A DNA stretch of 64,000 nucleotides from Odontocerum albicorne. Taxonomy: Eukaryota > Arthropoda > Insecta > Trichoptera > Odontoceridae. The notes under the pieces are model-generated. The model was not told where the DNA came from. It made no database searches and saw nothing but the letters and a program-made list of their open reading frames with translations. Shown piece by piece: positions 26,101 through 41,100 of the stretch. Every line of letters starts with the position of its first letter. Position 1 is the first letter of the stretch. The translations under genes and the position numbers were made by a program. Where the stretch lies: the NCBI GenBank assembly GCA_949825065.1, contig OX463864.1, forward strand, positions 13,963,327 through 14,027,326, in the 5' to 3' direction.

Positions 26101-29100
26101 ACAGGTTAATGTGAGGCAAGAACGGGTTAAAAAAAATAGATCATTATTGAAATACAACTCACCAGTAATACAATGGCGACCGGCACCACGAAACCTAATA
26201 TGAAATAGTTGTCGGCTCTCAGCCAGCAGTGTTTGTCGGTGCCGTAGCTGGCTGAGTCTACGGCACCGCAGATGATAACGATAATAAGGGGAACAATGTA
26301 CGCGGCCGGATAGTACCAGCGTGCCCGCGCTCGCTCCGGTTCGAATACCTCCACTAGCATAGCGTACAATTGGAAACCTGGAAAATAGAAACAAAACAAA
26401 TATTACATAACCTATTTTATTTTTAAATTGATACTTGTTTGATCGCAGCACAACCTATATTTTAATGGGGGACCAAATAATCCACATCCAGCACGACCTA
26501 CATTAGAAGATTGACATCCTCATTTAATACGAGCTTAACCTTTAAGCGAGTGAGATTTTGTAAGCAATATAAAAAAATGATTTTGTAAGTAATATAAAAA
26601 CGTTAATTGCGGCCGCCATATACAAAATAATTGAATAGATAAAAACATTTGAGGCTTGTCCGTTTTATGGATAAATTCATGTATTCAGGGAAAAAACATC
26701 GGATGTACCGTGTACGTCCGTACTCTCTTTAGGTAAAAATTCGCTCGCCGTACACCGTATGGCCATACTCCTTTAGAGGTTAATGTCAGTTAGTTAGAAA
26801 CAAGGAACTGCACAATGGGACTCCTCTGGTGAAAAGAATAATAGTGACGATGGACTTAACCGGTTCACTGCCACGAGCGCATTGACGCGCTCTCCGATTC
26901 AGTGCTCGCCAGGCCGGCCATACAAAATGAACGCGTAAACGCGCTCTCCTTTGAGCTTGTCGCAAGCTAATATCAAATAATTTATAAATTGTAACACATA
27001 GTGACATCTATTTGGATGGTCAAGAAATATTTAAATATTACAATTTACTGATATTATCAAAGTTACAGTCATCTTTCTAAAAGCTTCCACTGACAGTCAA
27101 TACGTGTCTCTGATACAGGGTTACCGACTACAGTTTTTTGCGACGTAATTGCGATGATTTATAATGACTTCGTTTGTAGTTTTCTTCAATGGTTGATTTT
27201 TAACTTTTGTGCGTTATTTTTGTTAATTTTTCAAAATATTTATTTACAAAGTGTGTTTTCATGTATTCTTTGGTTATTGGCGGTAGTTTTGCGGCATAAT
27301 ACAACATTTATATAGACTTTTTACGGTTTTATTTTATAGTTTATTTACCTTTTGCGCTTTATTATACATCATACAGATAATTTGTTGATTTTAGTTTACA
27401 AAGTATATTATATTCCACTATATTTATAAGTTAACGTGTTTTCTGTGTCAAGTTGTGACAACCCTGACATTTTGTGAATATTTAAACAGTGTTTTTCTGA
27501 GTGAACGGCAGCTCAAACGCCCCACGGTGTATATATTTAGTAAGCTTTCATAATATCATTTATATTGGGGTGATGCAAAAGTTATGACCATTTTTTATGA
27601 TCCCAGGTAAAAAAATTCCCAGGTAAGAAATTATGAATAGTATCTTCTTTTAAATGATTCCATTGTATAAAGGATACTTTTCCAATACTTTCTATTTAGT
27701 TTTGGCCTGGCCAAAGTACAGTGAAGAGCCCTTGTATTTTTTCAAAATGTCGGTCGATAAAGTGCATTTACGTCATTGTTTACTTTATGAATTCAGTAAA
27801 GACAATACCGCGAGTGTGGCAACCAAAAACATTTGCAAAGTGTATGGAGCAGATGTCATCAAAGTTCGACAGGTACGAAGATGGTTTACAAAATTCCGAT
27901 CTGGGGATTTTTCACTAATTGTTTTTCACTAATTTTTCACATATTTTTCACTATTGTGTATTTTGAACTCTTGGAACGCAATCAGACAATTACAGCAGAA
28001 CGATATTGTCAGCAATTATCCAAATTGAACATCGCCCTTCAAAAGGATAGACCAGAATTGGTAAACAGAAAAGGGGTAGTGTTTCATCACGACAACGCGC
28101 GACCACATGTGGCTATGATGACCCAACACAAGCTAAATGAGTTGAAATGGGATGTTATCAAGCATCCACCGTATTCTCCAGATCTTGCTCCTTCCGATTT
28201 TCATTTATTCCGATCACTGCAAAAAATTTTAAATGATAAAAAATTTGATACAATAGAACAGGTAAAAACATCCCTTACTACATTTTTCGCTTCAAAATCC
28301 ACGGAATTTTAAACTAATGGTATTAATAAGTTGATTGAAAGATGGGAGAAGGTTATAAAAACTGATGGAAATTATATAATTGATTAAATAAATAATACAA
28401 ATCTAAAAAAAAAATGTTTAATTGTATCTGTAAAAAACGGTCTTAACTTTTGCATCAACCCAATATCTGTATACAAAAAATATAAATTTTTTAGGTTTTA
28501 TTTTTGTTGAAAAAATCGTGGCCTGCTGGGTATGGCCATACGAATAACTTCCGGCACTTAAAAGGGTTAAAGGTCCAACTCCATGGGAGAAGGAAAATGA
28601 CTCGCATCACAGTAAATGTAAAAAAGTGGCTTAAGGCCTGGAGTTCAAACATCCCAGCGAGTTGTCAGTACTTTCACAAAAAACTTCTAATACATCTATC
28701 CTTTGATATCACTAGATTGGAATAGTCAATTTACCAATGTAAGGCTGAATCTTTAAGGAAATAGCATAATGTAGATACTAGTTGAACCTTATCACATAAA
28801 AAAACTTCTAATACATCAAAACTATCCTTTGATATCGCTAGATTGGAATAGTCAATTTACCAATGTAAGGCTGAATCCTTAAGGAAATAGCATAATGTAG
28901 ATACTAGTTGAACCTTATCACATAAAAAAACTTCTAATACATCAAAACTATCCTTTGATATCGCTAGATTGGAATAGTCAATTTACCAATGTAAGGCTGA
29001 ATCCTTAAGGAAATAGCATAATGTAGATACTAGTTGAACCTTATCACATAAAAAAACTTCTAATACATCAAAACTATCCTTTGATATCACTAGATTGGAA

Positions 29101-32100
29101 TAGTCAATTTACCAATGTAAGGCTGAATCGTTAAGGAAATAGCATAATGTAGATACTAGTTGAACCTTATCACATAAAAAAACTTCTCAATACATCAAAA
29201 CTATCCTTTGATATCACTAGATTGGATTAGTCAATTTACCAATGTAAGGCTGAATCGTTAAGGAAATAGCATAATGTAGATACTAGTTGAACCTTATCAC
29301 ATAAAAAAAAATCAAATGATACCCTTCAATGTATCCAAATTGATGATTCTGATATATTGAAGAGCGTAGCCGTGAAACAACATCGTCTTCGACCTCAATG
29401 ATCGAGCCTTTGGGTTTAGGGCCACTGGGGTAGGCACAAAATTTGTTCATAATCGCATATGTTAGAAATACCACAGGCAATAAATAACATTTGCAAAATT
29501 TAGCAGGTATGAGTATTGTTACCAGGCAGGGACTCTTTTTTTCGAGTACGAGGAAAAAAGGGATATTCATGTATTTTTGAGCATTTTATGACAGTTGTGG
29601 CGTTGAAGGCTGCTCCGTATCTCATGGACCACAAGACGTATCAACGTTTATATCATCCAAGAATTTCCGAAAGACTTTCAACTTCCGATTTTCGAATCCT
29701 TACATACTTTGGGAAAGTTGCTGGAAAAAATTATGAAAGTCTAGAGAAGGTGGTGAACGCAGGGACAGTTGAGGAACGACGAGCAAGGGGAAGATGTCCT
29801 ATGAGACGGACAGATCAAATAAAGGAAATAACAAGATCCTGTTAAAGCGCTGCATTCAACATGGTCAGAGACCAGAAGCGACGGAGATAGGTGATGCTCT
29901 GAGTTCAAGACTGAGTGGACCCTGACGCTCAGCATTGAGCATGCACTGAAGAAGACGGCAGTTGTAAAAAGTATTAAGTTTAAGTGCACATTTAAATGCA
30001 CGGCCTCCGGATTGGCGTTACAAGCCTTTAATATAGCAAAAGTGCACCAATAAATTAATGTAATGGGTCTATGATCATTAATATATTTTTTTTACATTAT
30101 TTCAATTTATTTAGCTTTCACGCGCATTTAAAAAGAGTAATGTAGTTAATTATTAAGATTTTTCAAAGGCCTTAATACATTTGCAAGCAAAACAAAGGCT
30201 ACGCTTTGATTTACATCCGAGCTCTGGTCCTTAGCTGGACGTAAGAGTAAGGTATTGTTGTATAAGGAAATGAATATAACAATAAAGCTGTACGTTAAGA
30301 TTATAGTTAAATATGTATAAATACCTTCGAGGAACATCCAGGCGAATGCAGCGAGGAAAAAGTAATGCAGAAGAGCTGCAATGACTCCGCACATCACCCG
30401 GTTGGCGGTTCTTTCAATACCGAACATGAAGATCAGTTCGGCTATCAGCAGACAAGCACACAAGTTCTTGTGGATCGTAATACGGTCAGACTGGAAATAA
30501 AAACAATGATATTTTATTGAATCATGAATAAATCAAATAACACTTCATATTGTTTTTCACTTCTAATGAACACACTGAATATATTTTTATATATCACGGC
30601 AATACTAAACCATTTGTCTATATTTAAAATTCTTAGAAATAGTAAAAAGGTCCAGATCAATTATACACATAGCATTGTCATATACTGTCAAAAATCAACT
30701 TCATTACGGTTTTTTAATTTTTATGATTCAATTTATCTGTTGACTAGTTTTGAGAATCATGTCTCATTCTCAAGACTCTCATTGTCTCTCAACCTTTTTA
30801 GCCTTACGAACCCCAAACGATAAAAGAAAATTAAGTTTCGTGACATATTTGCAAAAACATAACGCACTCGTAAATAAATAAATATAGGTTTATCAATAGC
30901 AACATAGTATGTACACATAATAGGTTGTCCGGACGAAAATGTCATTTTCTATATGAAAGGTAGATTGATGTTTTCAAATTTATTTTCTTATTACATCGAT
31001 ACAATATATTCTCTTTCGGTAGACACAACCTTCTTCCATCTATTTATTACATCGATACAATATATTCTCCTTCGGTAGACACAACCTTCTTCCATCTATT
31101 TATTACATCGATACAATATATTCTTCTTCGGTAGACACAACCTTCTTCCATCTATTTATTACATCGATACAATATATTCTCTTTCGGTAGACACAACCTT
31201 CTTCCATCTATTTAACCAATTTTTAGTACCGTCAGAATAAAATTTAGTAGATTTGGATACAACATATTCCTCGATGCCTTTTTTCATGATGCATTTTTGT
31301 GAAAAAAAAATTCAGCTAAATAGTGCTGCATAGATGTAAATAAACGATAATCTGAAGGAGCCAAATCGGGACTATATGGTGGGTGAAGAATAGTTTTCCG
31401 TTCAAGCTCCTTTATTTTACTTTCAGCCATCTTCGTGCTTCGTCGTCGTGTTGCAATAAAATTGAACGTTGATTGAAAATAGTCTGTTTATCGAGGATAA
31501 AATTATCCTCGATATTAAATCCTTAACAATATGAGAATTAAACCCGATACACTCAAGTTGAACAAGTGTCTTACGTCACCACGGAGATTGTCTAGAAATC
31601 CTAACTTCCATCTGTTCAAATAATAATAGCGCTTATTTTACCAAAAGTAAATCCTTTTCTTCTATTTCTTACCTTCATTCCCCTGAAGCAGTGGAAGACG
31701 ATGATCGCAGCCAACAGAGCCAGAGCGCTGAGGGCACACCCAATCACGGTGAGCAGATGCAAGGCGAGTCGGTGCGCCGGTCGTAGAGGGACAGCCCTCA
31801 CGTCCATCAGCAGAGCGAAGTTTGTGAGGTGCACACACTGGCAGCCTGTGTGTGTCGCGTTGCTCCATTCCACGCGGCAGCCTTCCGCAGACCAAACACT
31901 GGAAAAATATTATATACTTAGAACACTGCTAGTATTATCTCATATTGTAAAAAGAGCCAATGCATTTCACTGATATTGTTAAAAGAACCAATACATACGA
32001 AGAATGGTTCCGGTTAGTTGACTTTTTTTTTATATTTCATACTTTTTTCAGGAATTTAACAGTACAGTACAATTCATAGAATGTAGAACAGTACACCAAT

Positions 32101-35100
32101 AATCAAGTTCCACATTTATAATTAAAACTTAAATGTATTCTAACTGAATCATAAATGTATTCTAATTGAATCATAAATGTACTCTACTTGAAACAAACGT
32201 ATTCTAATTGAAACATAAATATAATCTATTGTAATTAAAAAATAAAAGTAGCTCACTTGACTGTGTAGTCCCAAAAGACACAGGTGGGATTGGTTACATT
32301 TTCAGTGCGGAGATGCCTTAAGGTTAATCTAACTGGTTGCGATAATTGGATATGTCTGCCTTTACCCAAACTGGCTGATATGACCTGTAATAAACAAATT
32401 AAATTATTAATCTAGACAAAATCAGACAATTTTTTTAGTTCTTATCGACAGGCAATGCTCATGATTAAGTATACTTGTCAGCCATCCCGAGGATAGAAGA
32501 TATCCGTGTGTGTGGATGTGTATTGATTTATGTGCAAGCTGTTGCACTTCAGAAAGCACAGTGTCCAAAAGGTAGACAGGCAAGAAGATTAAAGTTCCCA
32601 GACGATCGGTTAGTTTTTAATCTGCTGCAGCCCCTTGTTAGGTTTTATTACAGCACTATTTTTGTTACCGTATTGGCCCGACTATAGGGCAATCCTGATT
32701 ATAAAGCGACCCCTATTTTTTTATCTGCTTTTTGGACAAAAAAACATTTCCCTCACCATTATAATATTATGAAAAACAAAACTCGAATATAAGAAGACAC
32801 CCCTATTTACGTGTCGCCTTTTTAAATAAAAACTTCCCCTTATAGTCGGGCTAATACGGTACTTGATAGCTCTGCGCTATAAAACTTTATGATAAGCAGC
32901 ATATAAGCTACAAAAAATCATAAATTCAGATATATAACGGCCTAAGAGTAAAACCAGTCCGGAAGTGAATTCACAAGGAATCGAACACACTTGACTTCCA
33001 TGCAGAAAGTTGCTGATTCGAACCACACACTGTGCTGCTCCCTTCAAATAACAAAGACATTTTTTCCCCTTAGTATTTGGGGGTATAAGGAAATCTATGA
33101 ATTCGGTCATAGCTATTCTTTAAAAAAAAAAACATCCCAATGTGCTCCAATTGTCTCACTTTGGTGTGCGATCGAACCCAGTACAGGGGTATAGCTGGCG
33201 TGCAATGGTTCACTCATTATAAAAAAATGAAACACTTCACGGTACAACTTTACTTGCACAACTGAATTGACGTTGAAATGGCGAGCGGATCCTCGATTGC
33301 GAGGTCCAGCAACAATGAAAATAAATATTGTAAAATATTTTTTTATCTGAATTTTTGTTATCAGAACCAACTTCTTCCCCCATATAGTCCGGATAGGCAA
33401 GGTTTTCCTATAAAAACATTTTTATTGCTTTTTATCAACATTGAAAACTATGTCTCTCGACATAGTGTTAAATAACTATTGTGGCCTCGTTCAAAACGAG
33501 TTTGATATTTCTACTCAAGATCCTTAAATCTAGTACAGCAATAAGATGAGTACAAGACCTACCTTAGAATTAATAACTCTCGTGACATTGTCCCTGTCTT
33601 TGTTGATCTGCTGATGATCCGGCGGGATGGAGGAAGGAGACGCACCACCTTCACCCTCGGCGCTGTCGTCCGCAGACAGAGGCGGAGGGGTGACTGCTGG
33701 AGGAGAGAATGGAGGCGCTGACGGCGGCTGCAGGATCTCTTCCAAGCGGTCAAAGGCAACGAACACTATTCTTACGAGACCGCCTTCAGAATTATCTGGA
33801 AAAAAATAAGTTATCTTTATAAATGTTTGTCTTTTATTAAATATATAGTTAAAAACATGATTGTTATAATTAGGAATAAATACTTCCCTTACGAACTATG
33901 CTTTTTATAGAAATTGAAGAGTTTAACAAGTTCACTAGTGACCATGCTATATCGCAGATGTAAGGTATGTTAGTGACTACCCATGAGATATAATGTGACG
34001 AGTTACGGAAACTTGTACAATACAGTCTTGGCTTGGCCTGTCACATCGGAAAGTATGACTATAGCTTATGACGTAACAACTTTCAATGAAATTTGATAGC
34101 CATATTTGTTCATATTACGTATGATTTTGAATAGACAAACTGGAGTTGTCTGGAATAGTTTTTACGTTTTTTGTAAAGTGCTCAGTTTTTGTCAAGTGCT
34201 CAGTTTCTTCAATCGAAATTGTTTTATTATAAGAAGTTACAAATATTTAGAAATATGCATCTATTTAAATAAGAATTTTGAAAAATAATAATATTTTAAG
34301 TGTATTACAGTATAATTTCAGTCACTGACCACAGGTTGCATTGGATTTATTATCCTACATCATTATTATAAAGTAATAAATTTTATTTACTAAAAGCCAT
34401 ATCTTTTCCGCGTCGAATGAATGTTGCGTTTCTTCTTTCTTCGAGGAACTTTTCCATTTATAGATCGATTGTTAAATATTTGAAGCTTAATCAGTTAGAA
34501 TTTTGAATTATCTAGAATCGTAATTTTTTTAAATTGTTTTTTTTTTTTTATATTGACTCATATAATTGCATAAAGTCTTTAATTTGATGGCACAAATCAT
34601 CCTAGTTTGGGTGGATTGCCTATTTAAAAAAATTGTGTCTGCCAAAAAATCAGACACAACATTACCAGTGCTGATAGTGTGGTAAATAGTACACTTTAAT
34701 TCATTATTAGCATTTTTTTTTTTTTACCCTGGCGAGTTTATTGCAATCTCTTCCTGGTTTCCAGAAATATTTTCAGACCTTACTCTGTTTGAATTTATTT
34801 AGTGGAGCTTCTAAGCTGCCTTTTATAAATTCAAATACAAAGAGGTAATATTATATTGTGAAACAGCTCTGTATAAGTCATATATTTATTACGTAAAATG
34901 AAAAATAAGTAAATGAAAAACTTATTTCATATTTTTGTGTTCACCACAAGTTTATTTTGGTTTGCAACTTTCATAATAGCCCTCTGCTTAATATGTTTCC
35001 TATTTAAAATCCACCCCCCCCCCCCTGGGTATATTGTATTTGATTATTCGACGTTTTATTGCGTAGTAAAATTATTTTTATGGCTTATTAAAAAAAATAG

Positions 35101-38100
35101 CCTGGCAGACTTTGCATAATTTTAATTTAAAACATACATTTTTCAGCACCGTGGCTGGCGGAATTTTTTAGCACAGTAAGGCAAGTGTTAAAGATTCACT
35201 TTCATTTTTCCCCGCCCCATTAACCATTGTATCACATCTCTCCCACTTCTCTTCCCCTACCTCATCCCTCTTATATTATATTATTAACACTTGTAGAGGA
35301 AGTATATTTTTTAACAATTTAGTTTATCTTCGCCTGACGATGAAGACAGTGTTCTTCGAAACCGGTTGTAAATCAAAATAAACCTGTGGTTGTAAACCAA
35401 AATAAATCAAAAATATAAAATAAGTTTTTCATTTACTTATTTTTCGTTTTACGTAAAACATAGCACCACAAAGTGAAACTATAGTCTTTTCGAAGATTCA
35501 AGAAACATATTTTTATTGTTTGTTATTCGTAAATTTCACTAGATAAACTTTCATAAATTGATTTCTTGTAGAATTTTACTATCCGAGACTTGTACAGTTT
35601 TTACCGAAATTGTTCACGTTTTACAAGTGTTATTATTCTGTCATCTATTTGTTATTCTTGTTTTAAGTGGTCTTTTGGTTACCATGTTGGATGGCCCCTG
35701 AACTTCTTACAAGACAGGGGCCATCCAACATGGACGATGGATACGCAACAACACTACATCAAGTCATGGTCCGGAAGTACTCTTATGATTCGCTACCATG
35801 TAGCATATCTGTCAAAGAATCAAATACATACCGATCAAAGCACCCCTCGGAAGATAAATGGAGTCCTGACTCGCAGTCCACTGTTCTCTCGCGAGAGCTG
35901 AAGGGAACTCTTCAGTCTCCACATTTCTAGTTTCCAAAACCCTCACAGAGAGCACTGCAAATAAACAAACAATAATGAATATACTATATTACTATAAAAT
36001 AACATTTTTACACTAAAACGATTACTTTCAACTCACAAGGAATTGTGTATTACTTTTTTTATCACATTGTAAATTCTATTAGGAATATAGAGATGATACA
36101 AAATGCTTTCATCCAGGTCAGTCCATAGCCTGGTACTTCAGATCCTTCGAAGCGATAGTCGAACTAACTCCAAGGTGATCTATGGCTATTTAATAGTTTA
36201 TTTTCAGTGTTGTGGGATTAACTCAATGATCTGGGGAGAAACCTAAAGGTATATTGGGTATATTGAGTGGCTTTTCAGCCACTTACACTACTTAAAAAGA
36301 AGTTGTATTCTCCCTCTTCCACAATCGCACTGGTAGTTATTAAATACACCCAGAATACGAAGAAAAAAAAAAGTGTATATGTTGAAAAGGGTTTATATCT
36401 GGTTTCTTAGTATGAAACAAGCCCTCACATGTACTAAACACACTGATATTCTGAATATCTTTAGGAAATATCAGAGCTCTTTTAAAATTCTTACGACTTT
36501 TAATCTTATTAGTGCCTTTAAGGTGGTTTGCAGCTTTTATTTAGTTCCTCTTCAACAATTTTGTCTCTTGGAATGAATAAGGTCTTACAGTGCAATTTTA
36601 CACTCGTAATAAAATTGGATATAATCATACTTGGATGAAAGAGCTGTCTCCTGAAGGGAGAACCTTTTCTGATGGCTCTACATTGAAGTGTTAAAATAAT
36701 TTATTAGGTGGCACCGACAGATAGAAATGATAAATAGGAAAATAACAAATAAAAAAAATGGGCTTATTTATAATACCGAAGCCTTCAAAGATTTAGGAAG
36801 TCATCAAATTTCTCACAAAAATTGTAAAAAGCTGTAAAACTATCTCTAATCGTCACTAGGTCGGAGTAGCAAATCAGGCCGAAGGTAGTCCGACGTATAG
36901 CTGACTGGAGCTCATTACTATTTTGAAAGATTCAACTTTCCTCACAGTGCTACAAAATGTGGTCTGCGTATTGATCTGGATGGCCATATAAATTACAACA
37001 GGGCAAAGGGACTGGACGGAGGCATTGAGCTACGAAAAGTCATTATATGAGTATATCTCTTTTTATTACTTGAGGAGAAAGAAAAAACTGGACGGTACTC
37101 ACATATATTTTTGACTTGCTGCACAATAGTCTTCTCCCTGAGGACAGCCTCAGCAAGTAAGAAGGCATTTTCTTCAAGCCCGATCAGCAGAGACGTAGCC
37201 ACACGCATCTGTGCCGGGTGGCTCAGGTCCTTCCATGAAGCCTGCTGTGATATATCTAGGAGATTTGAACCTGGAAGTTAAACAGTCAGTTTTAATGTTA
37301 AGATTCTGAATAATTTTGAACAAAACTCATGATTAACCCTTTTATAAAGCACCAGTGTTACAGAATTACCACTTTGGAGTTTTTGACATGACTCCAATGT
37401 GTCTTGGTGACAGCCGGGCGAAGAGATTCCTTTTTTACTAGCAGATTTGGTGAAAATAAAACACAGGCTCAAACAACAATGTATTTTGGTTCATTTGGGA
37501 TCCTACATATGTCGCAAGAATACTGGACTAACCGCTTAAATCATGATCCTACGATCATGATTTAAGCGGTGACGTAAATACAGGGTGATGTAAATACAAC
37601 CACAGTCCCATTTTCCATCGAATTTTTTGGAAAGTAGCTGTCGTGGGCGGCTGTCACGTGACATCTGTTAATAGGCCGGCTTGAACTTGATGTAATAATG
37701 CGAGAACCACATACAAGGACATTTTATTACAATCAGAGCATATATTTATTTACAATACAATAAAGTGAATATTCCTTACCTGTTTTGACAACACCGAGCA
37801 GAAGATCGGTGACGATGGCCTCCCTCTGTCTTGTGTCCGGGAACGACTGGATGTTCTGCGCCATTCGCTGGGCCAGTTTCTTCATTATGTTTGTCGTGGT
37901 CATCATATCACCTCCGTACAGTGTCTTCGATGATGTCACCTTCAAAAAGTAGAAAGAAGAGTTAGAAAACAATGAACACTTCTATTAAATGTTGGTCATG
38001 GCTGATGATTGAAACTATGGAAGATTCACTTCCACTCCTCCCGGTCCAGAGCCATGATGAGTGCAACCCTCAATGAGTAACTAGTTGTTTCTTTGATTTG

Positions 38101-41100
38101 GTCTATCACCTCACCTCCTTTCAACAATTCCAGTCACGACCAGTTTCTCCAAACTGTCTTCATCTCTTCTACCGACATATTTGAATGACAGTCTTTCTGC
38201 GACCTGTAGATTCTGGAAGATCGATACTGGTGTATATTACAGTACATGAGATGCGAAGCTTTCGACAGGTTGTCAGGTTAGCTTTTCTGAATTAAAAACT
38301 TTTCCAAGTTATCAGCTAATGCGGAATTGGAAGATTAAAGAAGCTGTTTAGTTTCATTGCTGAAATAGTTTAAATCAATATTTGACCTCAAAGTTTAGAG
38401 ATGATATTATAAAGTTTAGAGATGATATTATAAACACAGGACTCAGAATACTATTCCCCTAAAGCCTTGGAAGACCATGAGGCACAATTTGTAAATAATT
38501 CTTTCATGCACCATAGCTAGTGTAGTTGTTTTATTCAAAATTCTTTGCAGCCAGCTCAACTGAATCCTGAAGTACGGATCTAAATATAAAACGAGATCCT
38601 GTATCCCTAAAAGTTAGTGAGGCTGTACAGGATCGAGAAGTTTTGGATTATTGTGGTAAAGTCAGCATTGCATCTTCACAGTTCTTAGGAACTGTGCCAG
38701 AACAAAAAAGATATTAACGTAAGGAATCGTACCTGTGACAGATCATTGCTGATGCTCAACAATGACTCTCCCTCCCTGACCCGAGTCTCTAGACTGTTGA
38801 GCCATACCGAGCGGCACTCGGATAGGTCAGGGCTCTCGGAGATCCACACGGCTTTGCCTTGACTCTCTCCATCTGGAAAAAATATTTTAAATGAATTTAT
38901 CACAAAGTTTTTGACACGGTTTGAGACTTGAAAATTGTTGTGACCTGTAAAAAAATGCCCTCTTTGGCGAGCTGACAAGAGGGCAGAAGGAGGCACACGG
39001 TGATCAGCGCAAGAAATATGAGGACTTACTCCATGAGACGCTTAAAAACATTGATGCTCAGAACAACTGGGAACAAACAACAGCAGATAGAGTCAAATAG
39101 TGCGGAACTGTTGCTAGTTATCTAGGACCCAATAGAGAAAGAAGACGCATTCAAGTACTGAAACTATATATGACTACTACAAATTGGCTTATATGGTCAT
39201 CTCCAGTGACACCAACATCAGGTCCCCTAATCAACCACTTTGTATTGTGCCTCCTATTACTCGTCATGAGTTATGAGCATTCATTCATTCCAAAGAATAG
39301 AATGGATATATTACCATAAGGTTTCTGCATGGTAAGAGAGTTTCCACCCTCTATGTGAAGACTGGAGGCCATGGGGTCTGGTAGGATGAGGGGCTCCGAG
39401 TTTTCCCGGAACTCTGTCAGTTCTTGGCTCGGCTCCATGTCTCGTCCTATAACAAGAAAACGTGACTTGATGAAATAGTTGAAAAGATGATTTTTTTTGC
39501 ATGAAGTTTTTGTATTTGATTCCTGATGATACTCAAAACTAAGGGTAGAAATCTAACTAAGGGTACATAATAGAAGTTCATTTTACCCCTTTCTTAAAGG
39601 TTTTAAGCTTGATTAACAGGGTCGATTATAATGTTATCTGTCTGTTACACTCTTCCTCATATCATCAATGCAGATATGTATCTTTCCCGTGTGCTTCTGT
39701 TCCTACCAATTGCTGTACATTTTGACATAATGTAATAAAATGAAGGGTTCCAAAGACTTACCAGTTAGAAGGGTCTCTGCTCCTAAAGCATCCAGCAGAA
39801 CTGATGAGCGGGACTGATGTCCGGAGAGGGTTTCCCGGCTCGGCGCACCCAATCTCTTCTGCTGTTGAAGGTGTGATATCCTGTGTGCTGTGCTAACGCA
39901 TCTGCAAAAATAATAGCACGGTGTTAAAAAGGCTTTTCGAGATGTGTTCCTTTCATAAAGAAAGGCAACTGGCCAAAAGAAATAAATTAAGATTTGAAAA
40001 CAAGATTAAAGCGCATATATAAAAAAACATTGTTTTTGTCTTAGAAGTTCAGGCTTAGCACAAGTTGGAACGAATGGCCTAATGGTATGAGTCAGCAGTT
40101 ATGTTGTAACGGTTACCATTCATGCTAAGCAAGCGACGTCCCAGATCAATTCCTGGCGGATTAAATTCAGACTAGTTTTACTCTTAGACCATCATTAATT
40201 CCTATAGCGCTATTAAGCAATACAATAAATAGTGCTATGTCAGAACTCAGCCTAGAGAAAGGCTGTAGCATATAAAACTTGGCGATCGTCTTGGAACAAC
40301 AAACTCCTTGCCATCAAAACTTTAGATTTGACATGTCAAGAATGTGTGCTTGCTGAAGTGCAACAGGTTGCACACAATACACACACACGGGTGTCCTCAA
40401 TTCTCAGGATGGTGATTTAATCACGAGGGATAGCCTATCGTACAGTAATGGTTAAGATACTGCTAAGACAGCTGGCATTCCAGATTCAATTTCCAGTTTA
40501 CAGATATTTTCACTGCATTAAATATAATATAAGAAGCTCATTGCCATTGGCAATTTCTTCAAAACCAAACTGGAAGGATGTTTTAAGGTTTTCTTTTTAT
40601 GACGAGACATTTTGTTTGGTCACCAGCAGGATGTGAGCCACGGAAGTATATGGCAAGCAGAGGAGTGAATGGTAGAAAACACTAAGTCATAAATTATCAC
40701 AATTTTTTTCTGTAACTCATTACCTTCATTAAATAAATTCTTAGAGCACTATGACACTCACCTCCACCTAGCGAGGCCGGTAGCACCACCAGGACACGGC
40801 TGTACGGCTACTTCTCCAACAGCCGTCCAGTTCCACTGCAGACCTCTGGCTGCAGTCGGAGAACAGTGCCTCCATAATGGAAGAGCGGGAGCTGAAAACA
40901 AAGAAAGGCATTGTTAGTTCTCTGGGCATATCACAAATTAAATATATTTAACATTCAGAAAGTATAAAAACTTCGATAATATCATACAGATTTGATTCAC
41001 TAACACCATTTAGTGGCTCTCTAATTGAACCAACATTTTTCAAAAAGTGTGAACGTAAGAATGCTATTGAATATCTCTATGCCATCAGCATGGTTAAATT

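Noticed and set aside
33530..33809. Alternative-frame and plus-strand ORFs over exon 14
   Set aside because: Shadows of the GC-rich Cirl exon; only the frame with [13 protein letters not shown] matches the family.
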